A stretch of 64,000 bases of DNA from Hofstenia miamia. Taxonomy: Eukaryota; Xenacoelomorpha; Acoela. The DNA is taken from assembly GCA_004352715.1 (NCBI GenBank), contig SCFE01000092.1, positions 351,410 to 415,409 on the forward strand, read 5' to 3'. The notes under the pieces were generated by a model. It did no database searches. It was given only the letters and a program-made list of their open reading frames with translations, and had not been told where the DNA came from. Of the stretch, positions 47,744 to 60,289 are shown piece after piece (position 1 is the stretch's first letter; each line of letters starts with the position of its first letter). Position numbers and translations under genes: made by a program.

Positions 47744-47775
<32 letters not shown>

Positions 47776-47899
47776 NNNNNNNNNNNNNNNNNNNNNNNNN
47801 NNNNNNNNNNNNNNNNNNNNNNNNNNNNNNNNNNNNNNNNNNNNNNNNNNNNNNNNNNNNNNNNNNNNNNNNNNNNNNNNNNNNNNNNNNNNNNNNNNN

Positions 47900-47931
<32 letters not shown>
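47691..47931. repeat. AAATGAAT / (AT)n microsatellite with N gap (47776-47899)
   Basis: ATAAATGAATGAACA-type units pass into (AT)n, then 124 N, then (AT)n again. Confidence 0.95.
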
Positions 47932-47933
<2 letters not shown>

Positions 47934-47949
47934 TGTTATATCCGGTCTG

Positions 47950-48024
47950 TATAAAACGGTCAGGTTAAAAAAAGTCAAACCGGTCAGGCTAAGGCCAGTT
48001 AATCAGGTTAAAATCTGGCTAGGT
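47950..48024. repeat. Degenerate minisatellite, unit about 24 bases
   Basis: Three imperfect units built on GGTCAGGTTAAA: CGGTCAGGTTAAAAAAAG..., CGGTCAGGCTAAGGCCAG..., CAGGTTAAAATCTGGCTAGG. Confidence 0.6.
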
Positions 48025-48166
48025 AATTCTATCTTTGATTGCAAAACAATAGAAATCGTGGTAAATGGTACAATTTTAAGCTTTTTCGTACAACCACATA
48101 TCTTTTCTTCATTAAATTTTGATAGGCTACGGTCATTCTCAATAATGCTTGCTTTTTAAAAAACTC

Positions 48167-48209
<43 letters not shown>

Positions 48210-48851
48210 TTCACGATAGCATATCTTAAAATGTTATCATTCGATAATTATTACCATAATATTTTCTTACTACAGTGCAGGAGTATTGTATATCGATCAA
48301 ATTACAAACTTTACATAATCCCCACGAAGAGAATGATGCGTAATAAACTTCACGTACAAGATGGATATAGGTGTAGTATAGCCTAGTCAATTTGAAGACT
48401 AGGTAAATCAGAAAATGATATTATCGACGATGCAATAAAAAACAAGCCTATATATATATATATATATATATATATTAATTTCATGTTAACACAGAAGAAT
48501 AGACCAAATGAATTTTGACACAGAGGAATTGAATATGAATATACATAGATATATTGATGTATGTATATAAGCAAGCGCAAATTTATATATATATATATAT
48601 ATATATAAAGAGAGAGAGAGAGATAGAGAGAGGGAGAAAAAGAGAATAGATTGAATGAATTTTAATATATGAAGAAACATGCACAAAGAAAAAAATGGAT
48701 GAAAATAATTTTTAATGTCAATTACTATGTTTATTTAGCATAACAAATACCCCATTTTTAAATGTCACAATTCTATTACTTTGAAAATTACTGGACTGAT
48801 TGTTCCTCTCTTCCCATTGGCTGGAATTGAGCAGTGCAATAAATCCAAATT
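48025..48851. other. Upstream region of the receptor exon, rich in microsatellites
   Basis: (AT)n at about 48175-48206, 48450-48475 and 48583-48607, the last followed by (GA)n to about 48640. A CCCATTGG (inverted CCAAT) lies at about 48814-48821, some 30 bases before the ATG, but this alone is weak promoter evidence. No upstream exon recognised. Confidence 0.4.
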
Positions 48852-49295
48852 ATGTTCTATATCTATCTGATAATGCCTTTAGTAATGGTGGTTTTTTTGT
48901 ACTCTATTAATCTTGTCAGTGGAAATTACTTCGCACAAAATCTTATTGAAGATATTATACGGAATTCCTCAAAATATGTACGACCCAATGTGAATATGTC
49001 CTTACCTACTAAGGTCCAGATACGATTAAATTTATATCAGATGCTTGGCGCAGACACCATACAACAACGTATTCATTTACACTTTTGGGCAGAAATGTCA
49101 TGGGCCAATGACTTTATTAGATGGAATGCAAGTCAGTGGAAAGGACTTGATAGAATAGACATAGATCCTAAGCACATTTGGATTCCAGACATTCAGTTTT
49201 TCGAGCAACTAGAGGGTTATCCTTTCAATGAGCACTTTCCAGTACCCCCATTTATCGGTCCAAATGGTCATACAACAGTGCTAAAGCAGTTCAAG
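48852..49295 (+). CDS. Cys-loop ligand-gated ion channel, first coding exon (partial gene)
   Basis: Encodes 148 residues of a pentameric neurotransmitter-gated channel of nicotinic-receptor type, which would sit in the plasma membrane with this part outside the cell. Residues 1-24 form a hydrophobic signal peptide (LIMPLVMVVFLYSINLVSG). The start of the extracellular ligand-binding domain follows: VQIRLNLYQML, then LHFWAEMSWANDFIRWN (the loop D strand, W and D/N pattern) and IDIDPKHIWIPDI at 102-114, matching the IWxPDI loop A signature. Sequons are at N38, N48 and N92. No cysteine is present, as expected before the Cys-loop. A GT donor (CAAG|GTATTT, GT at 49296) ends the exon in phase 0; the frame reading on to 49340 is intron. 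Start Met1 is chosen for the signal peptide; Met8 or Met12 are alternatives. Subunit type and ligand cannot be told, and the Cys-loop and transmembrane exons were not found intact here. Confidence 0.88.
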
Positions 49296-49845
49296 GTATT
49301 TATGAATAGCAATATATTCATTAATTTATTAAAAATATAAGAAAAACAGTTGTGAGCCTTTACAAGTTTATAAATTATTTTTGTAAAAGCTCTTTATTTT
49401 AAATTATCAAACTTTCAATGCATTTTAGAAAATATCAAATAAATCCTTGTGTTTTAAGGATTATTTAAAGTAATATTTTTGTAGAATTGTTAAAAACATT
49501 GCATTCTTAAGAGCTTATATATATTTGTATACATACATATGCAATTTTAAATAACATAATATTATATTTTAAGCTTAAAATTTTCTAGATTATGTGCAAT
49601 GTGCAATTTCACAGTATATTAATGACCATGACTAAATATAAATTTCAATATAAAAAAGCAAATTCTTATTAAAGCCAAATATTTTTGGAAATTAGAATTT
49701 TTCTAGAATCCCTTGTTGCATATTTTATTCACTTTGTTTCAAATTTTATCCAATTATTAAAACAATATTACAAGCGTATTTTAGGGAACATATTAATCAT
49801 AAGTATTGTATACAGCAATGAATTTCTTGCATGCATTATATACAG
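49296..49845 (+). other. Putative intron 1 of the receptor gene
   Basis: Begins GTATTTATG and could end at TATATACAG (49845). AT-rich with no other feature. The 3' limit depends on whether the candidate exon that follows is real. Confidence 0.35.
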
Positions 49846-49930
49846 ATTTTTTGGACTAGTCCATTTGAATTCAACTTTTGCATCACAGTGTATTGATTGC
49901 GAAATGACTAACTTCAATTACGAACTTTTT
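49846..49930 (+). pseudogene. Possible decayed Cys-loop exon of the receptor
   Basis: After a TACAG acceptor, the phase compatible with the previous exon reads IFWTSPFEFNFCITVY, a stop, LRND, a stop, LQL. The spacing of I-x-W-T-x-P-x-x-F...C-x-x-V...D resembles the IxWTPPxxFxxxCxIxVxxFPFDxQ stretch of nicotinic-type receptors. Two in-frame stops and the lack of the second Cys mean it is either a degenerate exon or a coincidence in AT-rich DNA. Low confidence. Confidence 0.22.
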
Positions 49931-52900
49931 TAATTTATATTTTTAATATTTTTTCCTAAATACCATTCAGAGTAACATAAACGACTTCAACAACTGTTTC
50001 ATCTGGTTTTAAAAACTTGCTCTTGACATGATATTTTCGTTGTATTCGCTATATTGCAATTTTTTAAGCCAGTGTTTACATGAACACGTTTATATGTGCT
50101 ACCTACATTTTTTGAAACAAGAAAAATAAAATTGCCAAGAGATGTGAAAACTGCAATCAATGAGTTCATATTTGCTACTTTTTCCAAAACGCATTTGGAT
50201 TTTTGAAATTTTACAAAATACTTTCGGTTTGGATTAATAGTTTATGCATGAATGTAATAAAGTGAGTGTTTTTAGTTAAAATCTATCAACTTAGTAGTAT
50301 GTGCATGCATATTAAATGACAATACAGCTAATTATTGGGTTGGATATGTTATTTTAAAGTACTGCTTGTGAATTCTGTGTAATACATGTAACTGCACAGA
50401 GGAACAATTTTTCCATACTTAATGCACTCAGACTCTTCTTTTCGGTTTCAAATTTTTGGTTTTCGTTTCGATTATTTGAATATTTTTGAAAATTTTGGTT
50501 TTCGGTTCTGTTCGATTTGCGAGCCATGCATTTCAAACATTATTCAGTTAGTAGCAGTATTCGTTTATACTAGCTACTCTTTTAGAAGCAAACTGAAACT
50601 AGATGAAAGTTTTGATACAAGTTAGTGAAAAAATTCAGTTTTTCTATTCTATTACAAATATAATTTCGGTTCGAACATCGCCTCGAGCATAAATTAGTTT
50701 TCGAATTTCGCTTTCGCTAAATTAAGTAAACCGAACTATAATCTACAGATATATAATGCCAATGGTATTTTTTTTAAATATAGAGATTCGTCATTTTCAA
50801 TGAATAATATATGGTTTTATTGCGTTCATTAATGTGTCAAAATGTCAAAAGCCAAAAACAAGTGATTTAAAAGTTCCACAATCTACTGAACTAGTTAAAG
50901 TTATCGTAACGTCAGTGTCAATATTTGGTAATTTCCAACGGCGACTACTGCTATCCTATTCTATTTTATCAACCAAAGTTTATTAACAAAGCAATTAATC
51001 GTTTCAAAATGAATTGAAAATTAGACTACAAACTTGGGAACGCAGACATTTTCAAGAATATTTTCAGCTATGTATCATAACCAATTCATATGTGAAGAAT
51101 GGAGAAAATTTAAATTTAGTATGCAATTTTATATAAAATAATAATAATTATGAAATATAATTTAGCCAAAATACAAAATATATCACTAAGAATAAATTAT
51201 TTCGATTTGTGATATATAACTGGAAACTAAAATCGGCAAATTCCAAATTTCAAACATTAATTTTCATATACTTTCCATCAAAAATTTAATATAGGAAATA
51301 TTGCAATTTTGTATAAATTTTTTAGCAAAAATCTGACACGTATTCTGTCTTAAAATTGTCTGTTTCACACATTGATTGATAGAGCTATAAGTAATAAAAA
51401 GATTGGTAAGCAATTGCAACTTTGTTAATCTAAATTAATTTAGTTGATGAAGAGTTTCTGTATTTTTTCGTTAGCAGAGAAATACATAAAATATAATTTT
51501 TACCAAAAGTTGGAAACCAGAACTAAGAAAGTAGTTTTCAGCAAAGTCATGGTCATATCTAATTTTTGCAAGTGCATGAATAAAGTTCTTCTCCATTAAA
51601 TGTCACCATTAAATTATTAACTGCAGCAAAAATATTTTTACCTCTCACAATTAATTTTGTCATTAAGGAGTCAATTCTGGAAACTAACTTTTAGCTCCGT
51701 CTTTCAAAAACAGGCAAGCTAATTCTAATAGGAGGTTAGTTTAAATAGTCTATTTTATTGTTGAAATACTAATTCAAGTGCTGAATAATTCAAACATTTA
51801 TTAATTGAGGTCCTTATTTAAAATGAGAATAGTGCATCAAATTTTACGTTTATTTTTGCTAAATTTCATTGTAGTAAGCCGCTCAATGAAGGATATGAAA
51901 ACAATAATCTGATCACCAATTTTGCCGATGTAGTGGAATTTAGCTTTTTCAAAAATTTATAACAAAAACAATGAGAAATTGTAAACGAATAAATTCAACT
52001 ATTATTCTAATTGCTATACGAGTCTGCTGGACGAATAATTTGTTCTCAATTTTTAATTTTTTGTAGTATTTTCTTATTCTTTTATCGTGTGTCCGATAAA
52101 TAGCGTTAAAATTACCTGCCTTTCTTTGAAATTTTTGAAAAAGCTGCAGGGCGGAACTGCTTAGAACTGTTTAGTTCTATCGTTGATCTACTGATTAATT
52201 GGTGTTTCCATTACATTTGATTTTCCTTATTTGAAGAAAATTTGGTATGGGAAGGCTTGAAAGTCTTCTGAAGATATCCAATTTTACATGGGAAATTTTT
52301 GATGAACAAAAACATTTCTCAGCAAAATTATCACCTTGTGCATTGGAGCAAATTTATGCATTGATGTGTTACTCTAGGCAGCTTAGGCTTAGAATAATCA
52401 ACTAAAGTACCATGCAAAGTAAATATAACCATTTTACTACCTTCCTTAGTACATAAAATCATTATAAGTGTTAAACAAAAATATTAGGCAAAATATTGTA
52501 TGGAAATTAAATATAACTACATATCCATTAAATCTAGTTCCAATGTTTTTTATTTTTCAAAAACTTCCAGTGTTACACATTTCTAAAATAAGATTATATT
52601 TTTAAAAATAATCTTTGTAGGGAAGCATAATAAGAGCCAATCAAATTGAAAAACTGTTGAAACGAGAAATGAACATTCAATTGACTTTTGCGACCTATAT
52701 TAAATGTTTGCTTTCTTTTTAAGTATTATTGTTCTAATTCAACTCACTGTGATATGTATTCCTTTGATACGAATATCTAACCTTTATATTTAAACGATAA
52801 AGGTTTCCCCAGACAAAAAATCTTACTCTACAAATTTACTTTGAACATCATTTAAAACTTACGCCTTTTAGAAGGACTTATATTTTTAAATCATCATGTG

Positions 52901-53756
52901 ATATCCTCCAATACAAAGGGTTCAAATAGTTTTTCTCCCACATATATATGCTGGTATTAAAATTCTTAATGAATGCCTTTGTCTTGAAATAAAACAAACT
53001 TCTTTTTGAACGCAAAGATCAAAGAACTTAGAATCGCAATAGGATCAAAGGAATAAAATGTGTGGGTAAGAATGATTTAAAACTAGTAAATAAATACATA
53101 ACTATCAGAGAAATTTTTCAAATACATTAATTTTTTAACACAATCTTAAAATAGCAAGAAAGAAAATAGATCGTTTTTTCAATTGATCTGGATTTACTAG
53201 ATGGACCCAAATGATGGCCATTCACACAATTAGACCTGTCAGTTTCAATGAAGATCTTGCCTAAAGATGTTTTTTTATTTTAATTAGCTTGCTTAAGTAG
53301 TTTATTACCAATCTCATGGTTACGCTCAAAGCCAATTACATTGAATATTTCATTTACATGTTTACAAAGTAATGCGACAAATTTAAAACTCCAATGAATT
53401 TTCGGGTATAATTGTTATTACAACCCATGGTGCTAAAATGCAGGAGCTAGGGATCTTTTTTGAAAATAAAACTGTTTGCATGTTATGTCAAGGAGGTCAC
53501 ACAATTTTTATCAGATAATTTTAAATATATTATACATTTTTTATTATACCTATATAACTATTATAATTTTTAGGGAAGCCTATGCTACACTACTGTTAGT
53601 AGTTCAATAATGTGACACTTGCTTGATTTCAGAACTCGAACGTATAGAAATATTGATATATTATTGCTTGGAATAAATATACATGCATTGAATTTAATAT
53701 GCGGTTTCAATTAATTCAAATATGAGAGTAGCGCAAAGGAGGTAGAAGAGTGAGAC
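49931..53756. other. AT-rich DNA, no gene seen
   Basis: At 50430-50530 and 50660-50745 there are TTCGGTTT / TTTTCGGTTC-type and complementary AAACCGAAC patches, possibly the ends of an eroded nonautonomous element of about 310 bases. No receptor transmembrane exon was recognised downstream. Confidence 0.4.
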
Positions 53757-54124
53757 AATACCCCCGTTTACACGAGATGCGGAGCAGCTAAATTCGGCGT
53801 AGTAGTCAATACTGCACCATTTGTTGATCAAAATTGTTTTTAATAGATTTTATTAATGCGGTTTTACACGTGCTCCGCTTTAGTAAAAAAAAATTATTTT
53901 GGGGAATTCTATTGGTTACATCCAAGGTAGAAAGCCAATCACAATTGAAAAAGGCAAACAAAATATTGACAAGTTGTTTACCTATCACTAACACGGCTTG
54001 ATGCGGAGAGTGAATTCTGCTCCGGAGGATGCGGCTACTAAAGCAGAGCTCGTGTAGACCCCCTTAATGCGATAGCCGCATCATTCGCTTTTTACCGGAT
54101 CATCCGCCTTGTGTGAGCGGCCCT
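53757..54124. mobile_element. MITE-like element with imperfect TIRs
   Basis: The left end CCCCCGTTTACACGAGATGC and the reverse complement of the right end, AGGGCCGCTCACACAAGG then CGGATGATCC, share the frame G-YTYACACRAG-GCGGA. A second internal CGTGTAGACCCCC lies at about 54050. Several GCGGAGCA / TGCTCCGC motifs recur inside, making local GC islands. No coding content. Flanking ATA/TAA is compatible with a 3-bp duplication but not decisive. Confidence 0.5.
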
Positions 54125-54260
54125 AATAATAAGTTCTTGTCTATAATCAGTAAGCTCGCTCGGTACAAACTGCGAATTCTACCATTTCAGCAATAGATAA
54201 GATAGCAAAAGTTCTTAAAAATTCAGGGAAGGATTTAACTGCTAAATAGTTCATGCATAT

Positions 54261-54575
54261 TAGAGATATCGGATACCCGATAAACCCAACACGATTTCGA
54301 GTTCCGGTACAAAGCTTAGATTGATTGATTAAAAGCTTGTTGATCGCTATCACTACTTGATTTGAGAAAGATATAAAACAGTAACGGAATCCCAGTAAAT
54401 GCTATATTTTGTGCTCTATCAGAAAATAACCGAAGTTACTCGTCATTTGTTTGAAGTATATCAAAGACGTTAAATATTGTGAATCGAAGTCTATGTTTCA
54501 GATCGGATTCGGTTAGTGAATATTCTGATAGGGTCAGGTTCAGGTTATTGCTAAATCCATATCGTCACTCTCTGA
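54261..54575. repeat. CCCGA-rich dispersed repeat, copy 2
   Basis: Diverged inverse of 30484-30775 (GGATTCGGTTAGTGAATATT, then CTGATAGGGTCAGG). Ends read TAGAGATATCGG on the left and, in reverse complement, CAGAGAGTGACGATATGG on the right. The flanks ATGCATAT (54253-54260) and ATACATAC after the right end agree at 6 of 8 positions, hinting at an eroded hAT-type duplication. Confidence 0.6.
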
Positions 54576-57121
54576 TACATACATGCAATAACTTTGGTAG
54601 TACGTTGCTTTACTACTATAATTGCGTGTAAGTACAATACTCATAATAAACTATAATTGAAAATTTCACCTATTCGTGTACATCTTCTAAAACAAAATAG
54701 CGGGCTAGTATTCCTTATGTATAAACTAATGAATAGCACGAAGCGAGTGGTTTATTAACAGCTATGATATTAATATTAATTTAAGAGCTATTTTGCAATG
54801 AATACTATTGCGCTAGCAGTAAAAACATTGTAAAATGACGTTAATAATAAAGAGGTGTTAAAATGTGACATTGCCCAAACGATTAACGTTCAGTTAATTT
54901 TAGAATGTACATTTTCTGATCGTTAAAATGTCAAACTTCGAAATGATATTTTTTAAAATGAGAATATTGAATACAAACAAAGAGCATCATTGTTTTCTAC
55001 ATAATAATGGGATTTATGAGGTCCTTATTGTAACTTTTAAACAAAAGAACTCATGAATATTTCATAAGTTTGTATTTGATTAAAATGCGATGGATTCATT
55101 AAAAGTTATTGTTTATCCATTTCTAGACATTGTTATTTCAAATGCCAATTTCATCATATGCATTCACAATTGAAGCAGTTTGTTTGAGAGATGATTAATG
55201 TCACTATCCGCACAATTAAGGTAACAGACATTGTAAATATAAACGTCTTTGGACAGGTTGATTTGACATAATCATCTGGAATCATTCATCATGGAAATGT
55301 TAAAGTTAATTACATATATTCTAATAAAAGTCAGTGAAATACATCTGCAGTACACTCTCTGACGTGCAATATTACTTCTGCAATGATTCAAGTCTATATT
55401 TATAAAATATTTATATTCCATATGTTTTCTCTTGTTAATGTTTTATATTTGACAGTTGCTGCTGAGCTTATGGCCAATATTTGAAAATTGTATATTTTTA
55501 ATAGAATGTTTTTTGTTATTATGATTATTATTCCAAACATATTTTTAACGTAAGAGTTAGCTGATCTAAATGAAAAGTGGTCATGACCCTTGAATGTAAT
55601 ATGATTATTTCTGATTCTACAACTATTTTAGTAATAGTAATAATTATCAATGTTGCTCTTTACAATTCACGAATTTTAGAAGATTAACATAATGTTTTAG
55701 TTACTTCAAAATGAAATAGGATTACTAAGCAAGTATGTAGCCAGTGGGCTACTGTTTTCTTGTTGAACAATTTCAGTAGAGCTATTGATTTTCAAATCGA
55801 TTGTATTTCCAAAACACAAGTAAATAACAATAAAACTGTTAATACTTTTTGTCCTGATAACAAAATGATTGTACCAACCCATCTGCAAGTATTATAAGCA
55901 AAGATATCTGAATTGACAAATGAGACAATTTTTAGCGCTTCTGTTCAATAACAGTTTCTCAGTTTCAGCATATTCCAAATATTATTCTTATATCTCAATC
56001 TCTTTTTGAGTTGGGACTATTACTCTGAAATGATAAAATTTTTTGTATGAGTTGAATACAAATGGTTAATGAAATTTCATAAATGTTTGATATACATAAT
56101 TTAATTTATTAATAATCCGCATAAGTACAAAAATGTCTCCATAAATTTCTAAAAATATTATTTCTTTATTAAAATTACTTTGTAGCATTCTATTATTTGG
56201 AAATACTGTTTGCGCAACTGGTTGAATATATAAGCGTTACAGTAGTGATATGAAGGCTATACTTGTCATAATTGTCACGAATATCAGAGGAGAATTGCTT
56301 ATATATTTTCAAAACACAAACATTAGCGGCAAGACATTATTGAATTTATAGTTTACTTTAAAAACATGAATATGTCGTAAACATTTCACGATTTTGATTC
56401 ATCAATAGATTACCGTTTGGATGAATTGTAGCATTTATAACAGAACCTTACAGTAATTGGCAGTTACCTTTTATGCACTTGGGCTCAAAGTCATTCTTGG
56501 CATCCCTGCCGGTTTTGCCAAAAGTTTTTTACCCGATGTTTGTGAATTTTTATATATTATATTCCGAAAACCAAATAATTTATGATAAAAATATATCCCC
56601 AGTGGAAACTTGAAAAAATAGCAAAAAATAATTAATCAAAGATTAGTTGTTTGATGAACATCAACAAAATTCTATAGAATTTCCGGAAGCTTTCAAAATA
56701 TTACCATATCACTTGCAGGTTGAGAGGTCGAAGCAACTCAAACCAACTTACTTCGACTCTGATATAAAAAGGGAATAAGTGCGATTCTTAACTCTGTTGG
56801 AGTGTAGCATTTTCAAATAAATAACCTGTCCAAAGGAACTTGCTGCTTTACAATAAGTTTTATTATTAGATTGCTTTTGAGTAATCTATGGTTTTATAGC
56901 ACAATAGTTGACCTTAAGTGTTCTTTTAAAGTGAGCATTTAGAATACAATAGAATATAGATCCTACATATGGAGGAATCTGCTGCAAATAAATGTAGATA
57001 CGTCACTGCAAAAATTATGAGTATTGAGCGAATTCTGAACAAGTCCGGAAATGCACAGCTATTTTCAGATAATATGCATTTAAATATGAAATTTGGAATT
57101 TAAATTTTCCATAGTTTTTCA
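54576..57121. other. AT-rich DNA, no gene seen
   Basis: No recognised domain or RNA gene; the short frames are unremarkable. Confidence 0.4.
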
Positions 57122-57149
57122 CACGGCTCTCTGTTTACAGAGAGCCGTG
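57122..57149. repeat. Perfect 12-bp hairpin with 4-base loop
   Basis: CACGGCTCTCTG, loop TTTA, then CAGAGAGCCGTG. It stands out as GC-rich in an AT-rich stretch. It could be two transposon ends back to back, or a structured RNA stem. Confidence 0.85.
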
Positions 57150-57552
57150 GTTTTTCATTAATTAATTGTTCGAAAAACTAATTGAAAACGTTATATACGT
57201 TGTCAAAATAGCGTGTGCATATTTAATACATACGATTATATTAGAAACAATAATAAGTAGATTACGATCTCTAAAGAATGCACTTGAACTAGGGTTACAT
57301 TCGAACATATTACCGTTACCATTCCTCAGATAATGATCCAGTGTCAGGATTTTCTAATTTTCTTCATTCGCTCAATTAGAAATAATTTACAGATAAAAAT
57401 ACTTTAACTTAAAAATGCACTCAGAAAATCAGTTCTAGAAATACCACCCCCGAAGAATTTTGTTCAATAATTATAGAACCAACGGATGTTTGTCTTTATT
57501 GAGTCGTGCGAATGATATGGAAATGTAACTGTAGCGTAGGTCCTTTGACAGC

Positions 57553-57625
57553 AACCCTAACCTTAACCCTAAGCCTTGCTTAAATTATAAACTTAACCCA
57601 AATCCCTAACCTTAATCGTATACTG
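57553..57625. repeat. Telomere-like CCCTAA-type short array
   Basis: Degenerate CCCTAA / CCTTAA units (AACCCTAACC, TTAACCCTAAGCC, later AAATCCCTAACC), resembling decayed (TTAGGG)n. Too short and irregular to be a functional telomere. Confidence 0.5.
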
Positions 57626-57799
57626 GGCCATTATTCTTGTGCCGTTTCGTTGAGTTATTTTTTTGGGGGCATCGAAAATACTACCAAGCACCAATCTTCA
57701 GAAAAAGAAAAAATGTTGGATTCTTCAGATGTCAAACTCTCAATTTGCTTCATTTACATGAGTTTTTTTATGTTTGAGCGATAACATCAAATTAATAAA

Positions 57800-58145
57800 G
57801 TTCTTTCATCCACAAAACACAATTTGAGACACGCATGCTAAACCCATTTACCGATTTCTTACACCGAGCTCACCACATACATAAACACAAACATTTATTA
57901 TTATAATAATAATAATTATTATTATTATTAATTAATTTAATAGACAATACCTACTTAATGACAATAATACACTACATTCATTTGAAAATTTTGCATAAAA
58001 TGTTTTTTGTAGTTTTGTAGTTTATAGTTTTTGTACCTTTTTCTTATAGCAATAAATTGTTTTTGAATCTTATTATTATATATTTAGTTTGTAAATTTAT
58101 TGTATCATTTGCCAAATATATTGCTTTCACTCCTATTCTATTTGC
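57800..58145 (+). mobile_element. Diverged LINE A-type 3' region
   Basis: Shares ordered blocks with 340-500: AAAACACAAT, GAGACACxxxCATGCTAA, GCTCACCACATA, then TATTTAGTTTG...GTATC and CAAATATATT. An (ATT)n tract (about 57893-57940) lies within it. The blocks CAATTAGAAATAATTTACAG (about 57375) and TTAATTAGAAATTATTTACA (about 58147) bracket the region as a near direct repeat. Confidence 0.5.
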
Positions 58146-60289
58146 TTAATTAGAAATTATTTACAGATAATGTATCTTCACCGTTTACTTCAAGAAGCGT
58201 TTAATTTAATGCCTTCAAAAGAGTGGTTATTTTGAAAAAAAGGAAACATTAGCGGAAATAAGATTTAAAGAAAAAATTATTGAAGTAGATGTGCTGAAAT
58301 ATTTCACCTGAAATTTTCAAAATATTCATACTACGTTTGAAGTCTTCAAATATATTTAGTAATGTAAACGTTAATAGCAGTTCTTGTCTAGCCCAGATGG
58401 GGCGGCCATACATAATTCCAAAGCCACTTTTATGACGTGTTTAACTTGAAGTTAACTATTTTGTTAAGGAAATCTTTCTATGTCGCCGTTATAGGTTAAA
58501 TAGATGCTATTAAAAGAGAAAACGAATTGAGTGGTTTTTAAGAATCAGTTTGCAATACAATAAGGTCTTTCGGGATTAAACATTACGCATTTAATAATGC
58601 TGCATACACCTGGCCTGTGATTTGTAGTAAACTGTCAGTGAATTGATGCTTCTTTCTGAAATGTAATTCTTAAATTTAGAATAATGGGTATATTCAGGTT
58701 TTCAATCTGTTTAAGGTGATGTTGTGCATGAATTCACAAAACAAAGAAGCATAGCAGATGTGCTTACGTTGTTACTAATATTCAGAAAATCGGGCAGAAA
58801 ATCATTATAATGAATTTACAAAAATAAAGAAAAATTAGTTCGAATGAATAAAACTTAAATGAAGTCGAATGAATTGATTCCCCTTAACCCTTAATGCATG
58901 AAAAATCAACTTACATAGCAACCAAAAGTCAACAGTATTATTCAAATATTTGGCCTCATTGCCAAAAGAGAATAAATTAGAAAGTTTCGTATTTTACTAA
59001 TTACTGTAACCAAATATATGTGTAATAAGTAAAGAATTTGTGTTCAGTTACATGATGGTATTCAGATATCTAGGCATTGTGTTAGGGTGAATCCTCTTTC
59101 AAGTATAGGAATATGCTATACTCTTAAGTTGTGTTAATATATAGGTAGTCAGGTAAGAACATTATAACTGATAAGTAGATTGCATATTCTGGTAAATTGG
59201 ATTGGTAAAAAATTGTAGTTTATGACCTGTTCGTTGACGCCTAAAAATTAAAATCATAAATTGAATAATAATTAATTATGCGGAAAAGTCAAGTACATGC
59301 ATATTTCAATTTATCCGCTTTGCATCGAGTAGGCAGAAAATAATATCAATTGACGGATTTAGGCACTCAATTGCGTTAATTTGTCTGATTGTCAGATGGT
59401 ATATTATATTAGTAAGCGCTTTACAAGTTAAGAAATGTCTGCCTTCAGAATGAAATGGAAGAATTTGCTTTATTAAATTTATTTCAACATCATGCTGCTC
59501 AATTTACTTTTGACTTAGAAAAGTTCCAAACTCATGTTTTTCTACTTCCCAAGATATCATATAGTAAAATGTAATATTGCGGGCTCGAAATGCAAATCTC
59601 TTATATAAAATACATACATATGTGTCATTGTTATATTTTTTCAAAAAATGCCTCTCCAGGAAATGTAAGGAGCATAATTTAATGATTTGTTGTTAGGTTT
59701 TAAAATTAATTTCGTCATGTCTAAGTGTTTTAAAAGTACTTTTTACTCAATTTTGATTGAGTTACTTTAGTATTAGTATAATATATCTTTATCACTGAAT
59801 TTCAAATAAATGAATGATTGAAATATTTTGCATTTTTTTGCTACTGCACAAACACTCAAATTTAAGTGCTTAGAAACATAAAATTTTTAGTAGAAAAGTG
59901 CACTTAATAATTGCTTATCTAGAATATTTGATCAGATTTTATTCAATTTTTATTTCCATAAGAAAGATTATGTGAAGTCTGGTTAATATATTTTAAAAAG
60001 GTGATTGATTGCTGAGATTATTACCATGTTTCAACTCAACATTCCGCATCTAGAAGGATGCTCCTAACTTAAATAACATGAACATCACTCAAAAACAATA
60101 AATAAATATAGATTGAAGGACAGTTGCCTATGTTCTGCGTGATAAATAACTCAAACATGTCAGCATAATAGCGTTAAGTTATTAACTAGTAGAAACTAGC
60201 TCACCTCTGGCAATGACAATTACATATGTTGTAAGCATTTCTTCAAACAACACATTCCTTTCTACACTATTAACTCTATAAATGTTATG
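58146..60289. other. AT-rich DNA, no gene seen
   Basis: No recognised feature before the (AT)n tract at 60290. Confidence 0.4.

Noticed and set aside
50422-50625. Phe/Ser-rich frame with FRFQIFGFRFDYLNIFENFGFRF
   Set aside because: Arises from TTTTCGGTTT-type sub-repeats, not a protein repeat with any support.
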